Shown here: piece by piece, positions 1-10,673 of the stretch
Layout: each line of letters starts with the position of its first letter
Position numbering within the stretch: position 1 is the stretch's first letter
From: Kingdonia uniflora
Lineage: Eukaryota; Streptophyta; Magnoliopsida; Ranunculales; Circaeasteraceae
Reading direction: 5' to 3'
DNA: 64,000 bases
Assembly: GCA_014058105.1 (NCBI GenBank)
Contig: JACGCM010000310.1
Coordinates: 992,001-1,056,000, forward strand
Made by a program: the position numbers and the translations under genes
Notes under the pieces: model-generated
The model's database searches: none
What the model saw: only the letters and a program-made list of their open reading frames with translations
Told to the model about the DNA's origin: nothing

Positions 1-169
1 TTCAGCAACTCCTTCACCAGCCTTCGAAGGGGTAATTGCATTCCTAGTCGAATTTAGCCTCTGAATGCCATAATACCTTCTCGAGGTTTCGAATGGAAGC
101 TGTACCCTGACCCCGCAAAATATAATATAACCCCTACCTTCGATAATACAAATTTAGCCACAAATCGAT

Positions 170-541
170 CTAGCCTCTGCTTCTCACTAGCCGAGACAAA
201 ACCATCGGCCTTATCCGACTCAGTCGAATCCACACTATGACCATTATGCTCCCCCTCACCCCTTTCATCACCCGAAGGTTTAACCCAACCTTCACCTCTC
301 TCTCTCTGTCCTCCCCCCCCATTGCTTCCTTATCACTATCCTCGATAACTACTATCTTACAACGTCTACTACTTGAACCCCCAGCTCTAGGCACCACCAC
401 TGCTAGTGGGATATCTTTTTCTATGGTCAATTCTTCTACGTAGCTGCCCTTACCCATTGGTGCACGACCAGACACACTAGCCTCATTTTTTTCAATCTCC
501 TCGCCTATTAGCCTCAGTCTCGAAGCTCGACGGGTATGCAT
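170..541 (-). CDS. antisense ORF of Tat element I (123 aa)
   Basis: An open frame on the strand opposite to the element. The product starts MHTRRASRLR and is rich in Arg, Glu and Ser, with an acidic stretch (IEDSDKE, GGEDRERE) in its middle. It resembles no catalytic family I know. Charged, low-complexity antisense products are seen in Tat elements, where their function is unknown. A similar start (MQTRSKARYE) opens a short ORF on the antisense side of element II at 26312, which hints at a shared N-terminus. It could also be the N-terminal exon of a larger spliced antisense gene. No promoter or splice site was assigned. Confidence 0.4.
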   Translation of the reverse strand: MHTRRASRLRLIGEEIEKNEASVSGRAPMGKGSYVEELTIEKDIPLAVVVPRAGGSSSRRCKIVVIEDSDKEAMGGEDREREVKVGLNLRVMKGVRGSIMVIVWIRLSRIRPMVLSRLVRSRG

Positions 542-1795
542 CTTATCCTATAGAAGAAGAGATACGCAATTAGATCGATACATTCGACTATTACGTGTCA
601 ATAACTTATTTTCATCTACCCCTTCCAACTGATTCAAACACGGCCAAAAATTCGACCCCAATCCCAGTCCTACCATCAATACCCTAAGAATCCCAAATGA
701 GCTAAACCTCTGACACATTGTTTTCCCATGTCCTCGATCATATCCTCACAGCTACAAACCCAGAAGACTCTACATACAGATACAGAAGGAAAAGCCAAGC
801 AAAAATAGATAAAGATCAATCGACATACCTATATTAATGGAAGTACACTCGAAACAGCAAGTCAGCTGGTCCCTCAACAATAACCTGGTAACTTCTCTCA
901 AGCTTCACAAAACAATGACGTACGTTCTCTTCCTCTCACTTTCTAGTTTTTTATGTGAACAGTACCTTTGCTATTTCCTCAATATATATACCTCCTCGAA
1001 ATACCAAAAAACTGCCTCGATTTCCAAACCACTATCATTACCACTACCCCTGCTTTTTTGGCTGAGATGTGTATTGACCCCTCTACCCCCCATTATCCCC
1101 ACGTGCGAGCAACACGCTCATGTTTACATAATTTTAAATACAAACCAACTCGAAACTTTTGGTCCTCGCTCAAAGTTGTCAAATCAGATCCCTACATCAA
1201 ATCAACCTTTTTCCGTAAATTAAGAAAACATCATGATGTCCTGCACGACACTCTGCCCCAGGAACAGTACCGTTCTGACATGCCAACTGTTTGGCTATCT
1301 GTACGTCCAGTCGAAGCTAATAGACCTTCGACATACCTCCTTCGCGTACACAAGTAATCTTCTATATCGTGTCACGAACATTCGTCCGCAGATAATCAGA
1401 CATTCGATTTCAAAATATGCCAAGCATTCAATTTCTGGCACATTCGACATTCGGAAATATGATCGCGCCTAAATTACCTTCAAATTTTATGTCTCTCCCA
1501 CCTACACACAGTTCAGAATTTTACTATGACAGACATCTTATCAACTTTCAATTTCATTCGGGCAGAGGCCCATACACACAATACAGACCAAAACAATCAA
1601 AATCAACAAAAAAAATATAAATACAGATATGCACTTAACAAAACAGTTAAAGAAACCCTTATTCATTATCGGGACACTTCTTCTCATACCTTGCGTCAGC
1701 CTCAGAATCTTCGTTGTCCACCATCTCCTTAGCAAAAGACTCCAGCAAGGCCAACTGGTGGCCGGGAAATGGGCCCATCATTTGTGGTACCCCCA
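542..1795. other. untranslated stretch of Tat element I
   Basis: AT- and C-rich sequence with many CGAA/TCGA words. Several overlapping plus-strand ORFs (837-1735) have no recognisable protein features and look like chance frames. It probably belongs to the non-coding 3' part of the element or to introns of its antisense gene. Confidence 0.4.
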
Positions 1796-2050
1796 CTAGT
1801 ATGCAAATGGCATTCCACTAATGGGTTTCCCCGACTTTACTTCAAACAGATCTAGCATCTCCGAGTCCAGGACTCGGTCACCGAGAAACCTCTTTTTTAA
1901 CTCCAGAGTCTTTTCCTGTACACGAAAGACTTTTGCTACCACCCAGTCCTGGTGCTTAGTATTGGAAGCATTTCCGGTGCTATGAGACGAAGACATAGAC
2001 ATTCTGCTAGGAGAAGCAGGAACAATTGTGTGAAGTTCTCCTAACAACAC
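1796..2050 (-). CDS. short antisense ORF of Tat element I (84 aa), module copy 1
   Basis: Minus-strand ORF with a Ser-rich start (MSMSSSHSTGN), then KHQDWVVAKVFR, then a pattern KKRFLGDRVLD-EMLDLFEVKSGKPISG ending at Ala-Tyr. The same pattern (LKFFGG...MPDLVKLEAGEPINGVSYAY) recurs in the broken ORF at 2638-2982, so the element seems to hold two diverged copies of one short antisense module. The family is unknown to me. It lies between the 123-aa antisense ORF and the 3' LTR and may be an exon of a spliced antisense gene. Confidence 0.4.
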   Translation of the reverse strand: MLLGELHTIVPASPSRMSMSSSHSTGNASNTKHQDWVVAKVFRVQEKTLELKKRFLGDRVLDSEMLDLFEVKSGKPISGMPFAY

Positions 2051-2637
2051 CCATTTATACTTGAAGTTACATTTAAGCCCTCCTTAATCCCAAGTAGCAT
2101 TCATTACAATCTTTAATTCTTCTCCTTGAAAACTCAGTAGCCCAAACTTTACAAATTCCTAGACATAACCATTTTATCAGTATTCGCATTCAAACCCCAT
2201 TTCCGAGGCCTTACAATCAAACAAATCCCCAGACTCGAACAATCGACCCCTTTTCTAAACATTGTCTTACACCTCTTTCATCGAATTTCGACTAATACAG
2301 AGTTATCCATTCAGTAAAGCCAAATGTTGACCAATGTCTTCGACCATCCCACTATACTTCGAAGTCAATATTTCCCCGAAGGTAACCGTTTTTGCATGTA
2401 ACATTCAAAGAAATATATTCGATAACGCGCCTACAAATCTATTCGCCTACCATGCCTACCAGATACATAAACATAAAATTGCAGTAAAGTGCTATCCTCA
2501 TTCCATTCCACAAATTACAACAACATAAACAGAAGCTTCCAGGTTCAGACATACATAAAAACAACAAAACAGCAACAAAAACCTTCAAATATAGTCCTAC
2601 AAAAAATACACACCATCACCACCACCTTGCCACCACT

Positions 2638-2982
2638 TTAAGAAGAACCTGCCCCATTTTTAGATGGGACAAATCCTCCAGCGGAACCCTGTCCCTCCAC
2701 CAACTGATCCTATGCCTGCACAAGACATTCGGCCAAGCTCGACAAATAGAGATAACGTTCCTCAGTAGTCGTAAAGTGAAATTTCATCTGCCCCCACAAG
2801 TAAGCATATGACACTCCGTTGATGGGTTCCCCAGCCTCTAACTTCACCAGGTCGGGCATGTCTCAGTCAAGCTCAGGCCACCAAAGAATTTCAACTTCAG
2901 TTCAGCAGTCTTCCGCCCTATACGACGGTCTCGGGCAAAATCCCATCCTTTTCTGATTGCGGGTGTTGGGTATAGTGTCCAT
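2638..2982 (-). pseudogene. degenerate second copy of the short antisense ORF
   Basis: From an ATG at 2982-2980 the minus strand reads MDTIPNTRNQKRMGF, then meets a frameshift and stops, but a continuous pattern returns: MPDLVKLEAGEPINGVSYAY, then WGQMKFHFTTTEERYLYLSSLAECL, ending GGFVPSKNGAGSS. The middle matches the 1796-2050 ORF (EMLDLFEVKSGKPISGMPFAY). It therefore looks like a decayed duplicate with a longer C-terminus. Function unknown. Confidence 0.4.
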
Positions 2983-3229
2983 CACGTTCTTTTAGAAAAT
3001 ATAGAGAAAGGAGAAGAAAGTGTAACAGAAAAAGAGTATACAGTGTTACTACTTCCATAACCCATATTTATAGCTCCATTAACCTCATTTAATACTCCGT
3101 AATCACTAGCATTTCTTAATTACCCTCCATTATTATCTCCCTCGAAAACCAATAGTCAATCGTTCAACTTCCAACAACCAGCGGCTTTTCTCAGCAAATG
3201 TCTCTACTCCTATTTTTGAGACCCTTGCT

Positions 3230-3242
3230 GAGAGGGGGTGAA
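3230..3242 (+). other. polypurine tract of element I
   Basis: GAGAGGGGGTGAA directly precedes the LTR start TGTAGCAG. This is the expected plus-strand primer site of an LTR retrotransposon and fixes the element's orientation as plus. Confidence 0.7.
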
Positions 3243-3966
3243 TGTAGCAGCCTACTTATAACCTTCTACCCCAGTCAAACAATCGAAGGCAACCTCAACC
3301 CCTACTCGAATATCTTGAAGCTCACTCAATCCATAAAAAAAACCTTCCAAAGATTATTCAAAGAAGAAGCCTCGATTCTGAACAAGCCTCGAAGGCGAAC
3401 TCCACATCAGCATCAGAAATACTTCGACCACTTTTATACGTGGTCGAATGCAGACAAGTCAGATAGCCAGCTCACTAGACAGGAATGGCGACGTTGTTGG
3501 CTCTTACAGCTACAGTGAAAGACCCAACAGCTGCTACAGTATCAGAGCACAGTACCAAACCCAATAATTCTGGCATCAACACCAACTCCGGGATACCCAC
3601 CTGATACCCGAATGGTACACATATAATTTAATCACCGATGATGACTCAACCCTTTCTATGTTCTATAAATAGGAGGGATGGGGAATCATAGAGAGGTTAC
3701 AAAATCTCTCCCCTGAGCCCTTACAGTTTACCTTCGATTACCTTGTAAAATACACAGTACTTGAACCTTCGACTTCTTAACAGTAATATAAACTCTCTTA
3801 AAAATCTTCATCAGAGGTCGTGGAGCGTCACATTCTAGGCCTCCATGTAAGTATATTGTAAGTAGATTTCCTATATTATTGATTATATACTTGAACCCCT
3901 TTGACAGAAAATAAATCTCGTGGTGTAAGAGCTGACTTCTCCTCCTTACGAAGTTAGGCCCCTATA
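3243..3966 (+). repeat. 3' LTR of Tat element I
   Basis: Begins TGTAGCAGCC and ends near CCCTATA. It has a TATA-like box (TATAAATAGGAGG, about 3664) and a 3' half sharing long blocks with the LTR at 57878-58527, including CATCAGAGGTCGT, GTCACATTC and GTGTAAGAGC. The exact 3' edge is uncertain by a few bases because the partner LTR is outside the window and no TSD can be tested. Confidence 0.75.
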
Positions 3967-5749
3967 CCAACAGAACATTTCTATTATTTACGGGTAGGCA
4001 GACAATAAGGCTCTTTTTTATTTAAAGTGGACAAGAGATTTCAGATTGGTTTATAGGAGATCGGATGAGTTTATGGTTTTGGGCTACTCTGACTCAGATT
4101 TTGCTAGTGTCTTTTTGAGGATCGCTCTTTTACGTGGGAGTAGTTATTGGTTTATTTTTGTTTACTGTTAGTGCATTCGGATTATTTATCCATGTGGGAG
4201 TTATTCTCGGTTATTATTTTAGTAGACATTCAGACTTGATTTTTATTATTTAACTGCTATTATATTTGGATCCGTTATTATATGTGCACATATTTAGTTT
4301 AAATTATGCAATTGCAATAAAGCTTTAGATGCGAGTGATTTTATCACATGACGGTTATCAAAATATCAAGTGCCTATAAGAAATACTAAAAGGTTTCTTA
4401 AGTTTTCTTGGGCTGGATATGGGTAGGCTTCACATCGGCATTCATTTCAGTATGAATGATGGTCTTCGTGTGACTGTTTGTCTAAGTATTGAAATGGCAT
4501 GTTTCTGGCAAACACATGTTGCAGGACACTAATGGAAATGTACCAACACATCATTAAGGTGTGCATTTTCCATTCACATGCTAAACTCCTTCAGTAAAGA
4601 AATTACACTTGAAAGCTATTGAGGTTGCTAGCCTGATGTCCATGATATGAATTAGGTATGTGCCCAAAGGCCAAACCAAAATTTATCCGTGAACCGTGTT
4701 AGCCACCTTTGTAGTCGCAGAGTGACAATCAAGTTCGATGTAACATCGCCTTCGACAAATTATTATGTGTGGTTTTTAAAACAAAAGATGGTCATTCGCT
4801 TTTCATAAAAAAAAATCGTGAATCAGGCTAAAAATATTTTTTTTAAAATCGAGTTAGCGCCGGGTGGAAGATTGTTGGATTTTCCATCTATACCGGCACT
4901 ACTCTTCTGGTTCATGAACACACATGTTAATAGGTCTTATAGGTATTATTGGTTGTGCCCAATTATTACATCAAGTTAAGGTAGGTGGGACCTAGTGTTA
5001 CTCTTTATTAGGGTTTGAGGATATAATGGGAAGACCACTCTAACCCTATCATGTTAAGTAGAGAGGAAGTCCCTCTTGGAGGCTACTAGACAGAAAACCA
5101 TCTCATTGAGGTTTGCAGCCAATCCAAGGGAAGACTCCACTCAAGAATAGGAGATTTTCAGAGAGCAGGAGAAGAGGTTAGTATGATATGTTTTCCATAT
5201 CCTATTATTGATCATAGCAATTGTATGTATTTCCAGTAATCTTCTCGTAAGTTTATTGCCCTACAAATTGGTTAAGTATATCTGTCAGACCTTCACTTTC
5301 TCGATTGTGTACCTTTTGTAGGTCACTTGTTTGTTATTACTAATGAAATTGGATTCACTGAACATGCCAGTTTCCCTACAGAACAATATATGATGGATTT
5401 GGATAACAACGAGTTTCAGTTTTTACGCTGTTGATGGCTTTGTTTTTGAATATAGACATTTACGGCTTTACTTTTATTTTCCCTTGTAGATTCTTTAATT
5501 CTTAGCGTGCAAGCTTATCGCTTGGGATAATTATAGGACTTAATTATAAGTTCGCATGTGTTATTTCACCGAAGATTTTTAATTTCTCAGGATTTGTTTT
5601 GAAGGGTAAACTTAATTCCTATCACACATTCTCTAAAGAGATAGCAAGTTAAGGGTTTTTCAGCTCACGAAACTTCCCCAAAAAGTTTTATTTTCTTTGT
5701 TGACTAAAATGTTACTTTCAAGATTTTTTTTTGTCCCCTTGGCACCACA
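3967..5749. other. intergenic, mostly unassigned
   Basis: No ORF with recognisable protein content. The one structured feature is the PPT/LTR-like junction at 4864-4874. The rest is AT-rich with no clear repeats or gene fragments that I could identify. Confidence 0.4.
4864..5380 (+). repeat. possible Copia-type 3' LTR (start only resolved)
   Basis: The string GGGTGGAAGAT followed by TGTTGGATTTTCC matches the usual layout of a Copia polypurine tract and LTR start. About 500 bp of LTR-like sequence follows, but no partner LTR, TSD or pol was found and the right edge is a guess (a CTACA near 5380). Confidence 0.3.
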
Positions 5750-5754
5750 GAAGG

Positions 5755-6135
5755 TGATGTGGCACATCCCTCATAGGATCATTTACCCACCGTACCACCA
5801 ATATTTATTTAATGCTTTTAATGTATTGAATTTTAGTCTTTAGCTTAAGCCCTCTTGGAGAAGTTTAATATAGGTTATTAGCAGTTTCTCAATTTAAGTA
5901 GAAGTATATTTCAATTAGATTTAAGGTTCCTAATTCTAACCCCCCTTGTGTTCTATAAAATGGGAGGTCAAGGTTATTTGTTTCTTAGTTAGTTAATACA
6001 ATTAATTCAGCTAAGTTAGTCTTGTTTAGAACAAGGTTCTAATTAATAAAATTAGGGTTCCTCAAGAACCTAATTCTTTTTGTTAAAACTAGTGTTTTTC
6101 TTTATTATTAGCTTTCGTGTAATCAGTTTATATCA
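5755..6135 (+). repeat. 5' LTR of the short element
   Basis: 381 bp, TG...CA ends. It contains TTCTATAAAATGGGAGG, a TATA-like box, and ends before a degenerate initiator-Met primer site. It aligns along its full length with 6975-7343. Confidence 0.9.
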
Positions 6136-6188
6136 AAGTGATACCGGAGCTGCGTTTGATCTAAGTGTAGTCAGTTTCAAAAGCAAAG

Positions 6189-6320
6189 ATGCCTCGTGGA
6201 AGAACTGTGACGAAGAAACCTACTCTAGCTCAAGATGTAGCAAAGATAGAGGATAAGCTTGATAAGCTTGTCGAGGCTTTGGGTAAAGGAGTTTCCCCCC
6301 CCCCCAACCACCTCCGCTGA
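6189..6320 (+). pseudogene. truncated gag start (43 aa)
   Basis: ATG at 6189 gives MPRGRTVTKKPTLAQDVAKI, then EDKLDKLVEALGKG, a basic start and short coiled coil like the N-terminus of chromovirus gag. The frame is lost at a run of C (6294-6305) followed by a stop. Downstream sequence to 6974 holds further fragments, including the 3'-terminal PPRFRGRN-like coding stub, but no pol domain. Confidence 0.6.
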
Positions 6321-6974
6321 GCATAATCGAAGATCTCTCTCTCTCTCTCGGGAAGCGTTGCCGCAATGAGCGACGCTCTCAATAACCCGTTTGCAAGTCT
6401 TAGAGTCAAAACTGAGGCTTCTAACGCTTTGGGAATCAAAACCCGAACCATCGCCGAAGGTCTAACCATGACCACCGACCATCACACACACCACCAGCAT
6501 GAGGAGACTACTCAACAATTGATTTAGGAGACTCGTATGAATCACAAGATGCAGGTCGACATAGTCCAACAGTTCCATTCACTTATGTTACAGTCAGGGG
6601 CATCCAAATATTTGATCTGTATAAGGGAGATGATGGCCCGATACGAAGAATTATGTCCGTATGTTGATCCGTTTTGAGAAGGTTTTGTAGCAAGTTTTGA
6701 GGAATGGACCACAGTAATTTCCCAGTTATTTATTTTTAACGTAGATGGATGTAGGGATGTCGGCGACGACATCGTACTCCCGTTCTCGGGTATAATCTCT
6801 GGGTATGAAAGATTTTGCGGAAGACTTCAAGATTTACAGAAGAGTTCCACTGTACAAATTTTGTGCACATTCTACGGGAAAAAGACGAAGAGACTGGGAT
6901 GCACATACGTGCGCGAGTCCTCTGGAGTACCACCCCCTCGATTTCGTGGACGAAATCTTCTCAGACGGAGGGTT

Positions 6975-7343
6975 TGATGTGGCGCATCCCTCATAGGATC
7001 GTTTACCCACTGCACCACCTATATTTATTTAAAGCTCGTATTTTAGTCTTTAGCTTAAACCCTCTTGGAGAAGTCCAATATAGGTTATTAGCAGTTTCCC
7101 AATTTATGTTGAAGTCTATTTAATTAGAATTAGGGTTCATAATTCTAACCCCCTTGTGTTCTATAAAAGGGGAGGTCTAGGTTATGTGTTTCTTAGTTAG
7201 TTAATACAGTTAATTTAATTAAGTTAGTATTGTTCGGAACAAGGTTCTAATTAATAAAATTATGATTCCTCAAGAACCTAATTCTTTTTGTTAAAACTAG
7301 TGTTTTTCTTGATTATTGGCTTTCACGTAATCAGTTTACATCA
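6975..7343 (+). repeat. 3' LTR of the short element
   Basis: 369 bp, starts TGATGTGGCGC and ends TTTACATCA, followed by the TSD GAAGG. It ends about 470 bp upstream of the polygalacturonase start codon, so its promoter points toward that gene. Confidence 0.9.
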
Positions 7344-7597
7344 GAAGGATGCCGCCTAAAATTATGTGGATATATTTACAAATGCCTTAACTCTAAGATG
7401 CCACATATGCATACTAATTGAGGGAAATTTTAAGAGCCATGAAAATATATGGCCAACATATTAAGTTAGTTAAAATAGAAACAGGTAATTAAGTTAGTTA
7501 AAATATGAAAAGGGAAATGCGCACTTGACAAATGTTTGATTTACAACCAAATAATAAACCAACGGTATGCCGGTTTTAAGAAACAGTTATAAGTTCA

Positions 7598-7606
7598 TAT
7601 ATATAG
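7598..7606 (+). promoter_or_regulatory. candidate TATA box of the polygalacturonase
   Basis: TATATATAG about 212 bp upstream of the start codon, in the 470-bp stretch between the LTR element and the gene. Two copies of ATTAAGTTAGTTAAAATA (around 7462-7505) lie further upstream. No other element is assigned. Confidence 0.4.
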
Positions 7607-7817
7607 AACTCCTGACCAAAAACATAGCAAAACGTTTGGTAAAATGAAAAACAATGCTATGTTTAGTACAAGAAATAGGAGATTGAATGAGCATAAATTC
7701 GCAAGGATATCAAGAACAATTTCATCAAACAAGCTCTCCTAGTTGGGATCGAGCCTTTGAACCGAAAAAAAAGAAGTTCACAGGTTCGATCGCAGCTATC
7801 TCAAAATAAAAGGAACA

Positions 7818-10081
7818 ATGGCTTCCAATATCAACTTAGTAATGATATGTTTACTGGGGTTGCTTGTTTGTGTGGTCGCCACAAGAGTTCCCTTAGATAG
7901 TAACTTTAGTTTAGGATCTCTGAAGAAACATTCAGAAGAATCTCCGGATACTCCATCAGAGTCTGATAAAGAGAAAAAGGCTCCTGCTGAAGAGAAGAAA
8001 AAATCCTCTCCGGAATCTCCTTCGGAGTCAGAAGAGGCTCCTGCAAAAAATAAGAAAAAAGATTCTCCCCCTCCATCGGACTCAGATGAAGAGGCTCCTG
8101 AAAAAAATGAGAATAAAAAAGGATCTCCCCCTCCATCTGACTCAGGTGAAGAGGCTCCTGCACAAAAAAAGAAAAATGGATCTCCTGCAGGAAAGAAAGG
8201 GCCCCATCCATCATCACCTAAAGAGGATCCTTCAGCTCCAGTCACCCCAGCCACCCCCGCAGATCCCGCACCGGTTCCATCAGGTCCAATTCCAAAAGGT
8301 GGTGCTGAAGGGTTTAACGTGAAGACACACGGAGCGGTCGGAGATGGAAAAAAGGATGATACACAGGTAGGTTAAATTAATGGGTTTACAAAAAAAAAAA
8401 AGTTAGCTTCAGTAGGAAAAATATTTTGCTCTCCCCCAGGCCATCATATTTAGACCTCTCTGTCATAAAGCACCCTTCCTTCGTTTTTCTTCAACGCTCG
8501 TATTCATGTCGAGTTAGGTCTCCCTTTGAAGAAAAACAAAACTACAAACCATAAGAGAGAAAAAAACTTACCTATTTGTCTCTTCTCGTAGTGTTTTCAT
8601 TGTGATTGTGATCATTTAGAAGTCGACAGAGCAGCAATGTATTTAAATCCCATTTTTAGAAAGTGTTCTTGTTTTGTTTACAAGTAATCGCTTGTAACGA
8701 CTTGAGGGATAAAAGAGAGCAAAAAGAATCCATTTTGCTAGGAAAAAAGTATGATACACTGTTTGAATGCAGGCCTTTATGAAGACGTGGGTTGCAGCAT
8801 GCCAGTCGGGCGGGAATGCAAGGATGGTTATACCCGCTGGAACCTTTTTAACTAGCCAACTCACATTTACGGGACCATGCAAGGGTCGGGTAGTCGTCGA
8901 AGTGCTAGGAACTGTAAAAGCGCACACGGATATCAGTGGATATCCTTCTCCTGAGTGGTTCAACTTTGAAGACATTGACGGCCTGGAAGTCAGTGGTAGT
9001 GGAACTTTTGATGGCCAAGGACCGCAGGTTTGGGCTCTCAACGATTGCAAGAAAAACAGTGATTGCCAAATGCTCCCAACGGTAAGAACGCCATTATATC
9101 AAAAGTATTGGAAAATATATCGTAATTTAGTAAAATTATTAAACTTGTAAGGCTTTGTGCAGAGCCTTAAATTTAGTCATGTCACCAATGGAAAACTCTG
9201 GGGGATCAGCTCACTCAACAGCATGGCATTTCACATAGGAATCAACAATTGTCTGAATTTCGAAGTCTCGTCAGTCAAAATCACTGCCCCTGCTGAAAGC
9301 CCAAACACAGACGGCGTCCACATTAGTAGCTCTACTAATGTGGTGGTGACTAAAAGTGTCATTGGTACAGGTGATGACTGTGTCTCATTTGGACAAGGCT
9401 CTTTCAACGTTTCTATCACCGACATCGTCTGTGGACCTGGACATGGCATTAGGTATTATATCCTTCGAGACTGCCCATTATAACCTTACCGTTATTTCCA
9501 TAATCGTTTTAAGCTGATTGGTTTGCCGCCTTTACACAAACAGTATTGGTAGTCTGGGCAAGTATGAGCAGGAAAAGGACGTTAGCGGGATTACAGTTAG
9601 GAACTGCACTCTTAAGGACACAGATAACGGCGTCAGAATCAAAACATATCAAGGATCTGGTCCAAGCAAAGCTACTCACATGGTTTTCGAAAATATCAAA
9701 TTGCTCAACGTGAAGAACCCCCTCATCATAGATCAACTTTATTGTGATAGGGGTTGCGCTAAATCGGTAAACACCTTCATATCTTTGCCTATCTAAACAT
9801 GTTATAGAGTTGTAATATACAGGAGTTCCTAAAGATTTCTCTTTCATTTTATCCAGCCCTCCAAGGTAGCTATCAGCGACGTCCACTTCAGGAACATAAA
9901 AGGCACCTCATCATCAGAGAATGCAGTTAGCATAATATGCAGCTCTTCAGTCCCATGCGCCAATGTTGAACTGACTGACATTGACATCCAGATGGTTAGC
10001 AATAAACCAACTACTTCCGAATGTACCAACGCGAAGGTGTTGTTTAAGGGTGTGCAAAAGCCTTTAACAAAGTGCATGTAG
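7818..10081 (+). CDS. polygalacturonase (GH28), secreted, with a long charged N-terminal extension
   Basis: Predicted pectin hydrolase that cleaves homogalacturonan in the cell wall. Five exons with GT-AG borders: 7818-8366, 8773-9081, 9163-9452, 9544-9766, 9857-10081, giving 531 aa. Residues 1-21 form a signal peptide. About residues 35-150 are a low-complexity extension of Lys/Glu/Ser/Pro with repeats such as SPPPSDSDEEAPE, absent from typical plant enzymes of about 400 aa. The catalytic right-handed beta-helix follows (FNVKTHGAVGDGKKDDTQ). Signature motifs are all intact: NTDG at about 334-337, GDDC at 356-359, GHG at 379-381 and RIK at 414-416, carrying the three catalytic Asp and the His. 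No stop or frameshift was found. It is probably active. Endo versus exo mode cannot be told from sequence alone. Confidence 0.93.
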
Positions 10082-10266
10082 CCGCACACTGTTGAGCTGT
10101 TTTCAATTTTTCTTTTTCTTAATAGCTATTATGCATGCTACAAAAGCATCTTTGGTATGACTGTTGGAAGTAACACCATTGAATTCAACAGAAATTGTGA
10201 TTGGGGTTTCCGTGATGGCGCATGTGCTTTCCGAAATATATACTTACTGTTCTATAAGGGGGGAAG

Positions 10267-10272
10267 AATAAA
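10267..10272 (+). terminator. candidate polyadenylation signal
   Basis: AATAAA, 186 bases after the polygalacturonase stop codon. It is the first canonical hexamer downstream in this orientation that I noticed. Confidence 0.35.
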
Positions 10273-10374
10273 CTTATATAGAGTTTTTTTATATAATCCA
10301 CCCAATGTATTTAGAAAGTCAAGAAATGTAACAAAAAAGGTAATTTGATTGACTTTCATTTCTTTAATTAATTA

Positions 10375-10670
10375 GAGCATCCGCAGCACCCTCTATATAA
10401 TAGGGAGTACTTTTGAAGAGTTTTAACCCAACTTTGATGTTGTGGATGTAGCAGACTCTCTACAAAAATGAGCCACATTACATAATTAACTACCTAAACC
10501 ACTTCAAATTAGAGTCCTACGTGGCTCACCAAATATTTCTCTAGACTCCCCATACCTGAGGAGAGAGAAAGAGAAAAATAAGGATAGGGAGTCTCATAGG
10601 GAGCTATAAAAGTCATTTTAATACATTTTGTCTCCCTAAAATAAGTTTAGGGAGGCTGCTGTGGATGCTC
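10375..10670. mobile_element. Tourist/PIF-Harbinger-like MITE (296 bp)
   Basis: Terminal inverted repeats GAGCATCCGCAGCACCCTC and, at the other end read in reverse, GAGCATCCACAGCAGCCTCC. A 3-bp TTA duplication flanks it at 10372-10374 and 10671-10673, as expected for PIF/Harbinger. No coding capacity. It lies about 300 bp downstream of the polygalacturonase stop. Confidence 0.85.
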
Positions 10671-10673
10671 TTA

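Larger units (their letters stand above)
1..3966 (+). mobile_element. Tat-type Ty3/gypsy element I, 3' end only
   Basis: The 3' internal region and 3' LTR of a long gypsy element read on the plus strand; the rest lies left of the window. A polypurine tract (3230-3242) is followed by an LTR beginning TGTAGCAGCC, related by eye to the 5' LTR of element IV (57878). No pol sequence is visible here. Instead there are minus-strand ORFs (170-541, 1796-2050, 2638-2982). Antisense ORFs between integrase and the 3' LTR are a known feature of the Tat lineage (Ogre, Retand, Grande). Assignment to Tat rests on LTR similarity to element IV plus the antisense ORFs. Confidence 0.72.
5755..7343 (+). mobile_element. 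complete non-autonomous LTR retrotransposon with TSD GAAGG
   Basis: Two direct LTRs (5755-6135 and 6975-7343) begin TGATGTGGC and end ATCA. They flank about 840 bp with a gag start codon region and a polypurine tract (GACGGAGGGTT) before the 3' LTR. The 5-bp duplication GAAGG sits at 5750-5754 and 7344-7348. After the 5' LTR, TGATACCGGAGC matches the initiator-tRNA-Met primer site TGGTATCAGAGC at 9 of 12 bases. No protease, RT or integrase is present, so it must rely on enzymes from elsewhere. The internal ends look like a chromovirus with its pol deleted. The LTRs differ at many sites by eye, so the insertion is not recent. Confidence 0.9.

Noticed and set aside
837..1735. Overlapping plus-strand ORFs of 64-129 aa
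   Set aside because: Low-complexity composition, no motifs, several overlapping frames within element I.
6805..7123. Two overlapping ORFs in the short LTR element
   Set aside because: They run into the 3' LTR; only the stub ending before the PPT resembles a gypsy 3' coding end.
10157..10348. Possible extra exon of the polygalacturonase
   Set aside because: The gene already ends with a normal C-terminus (LTKCM) and stop at 10079-10081; the frame has no GH28 likeness.
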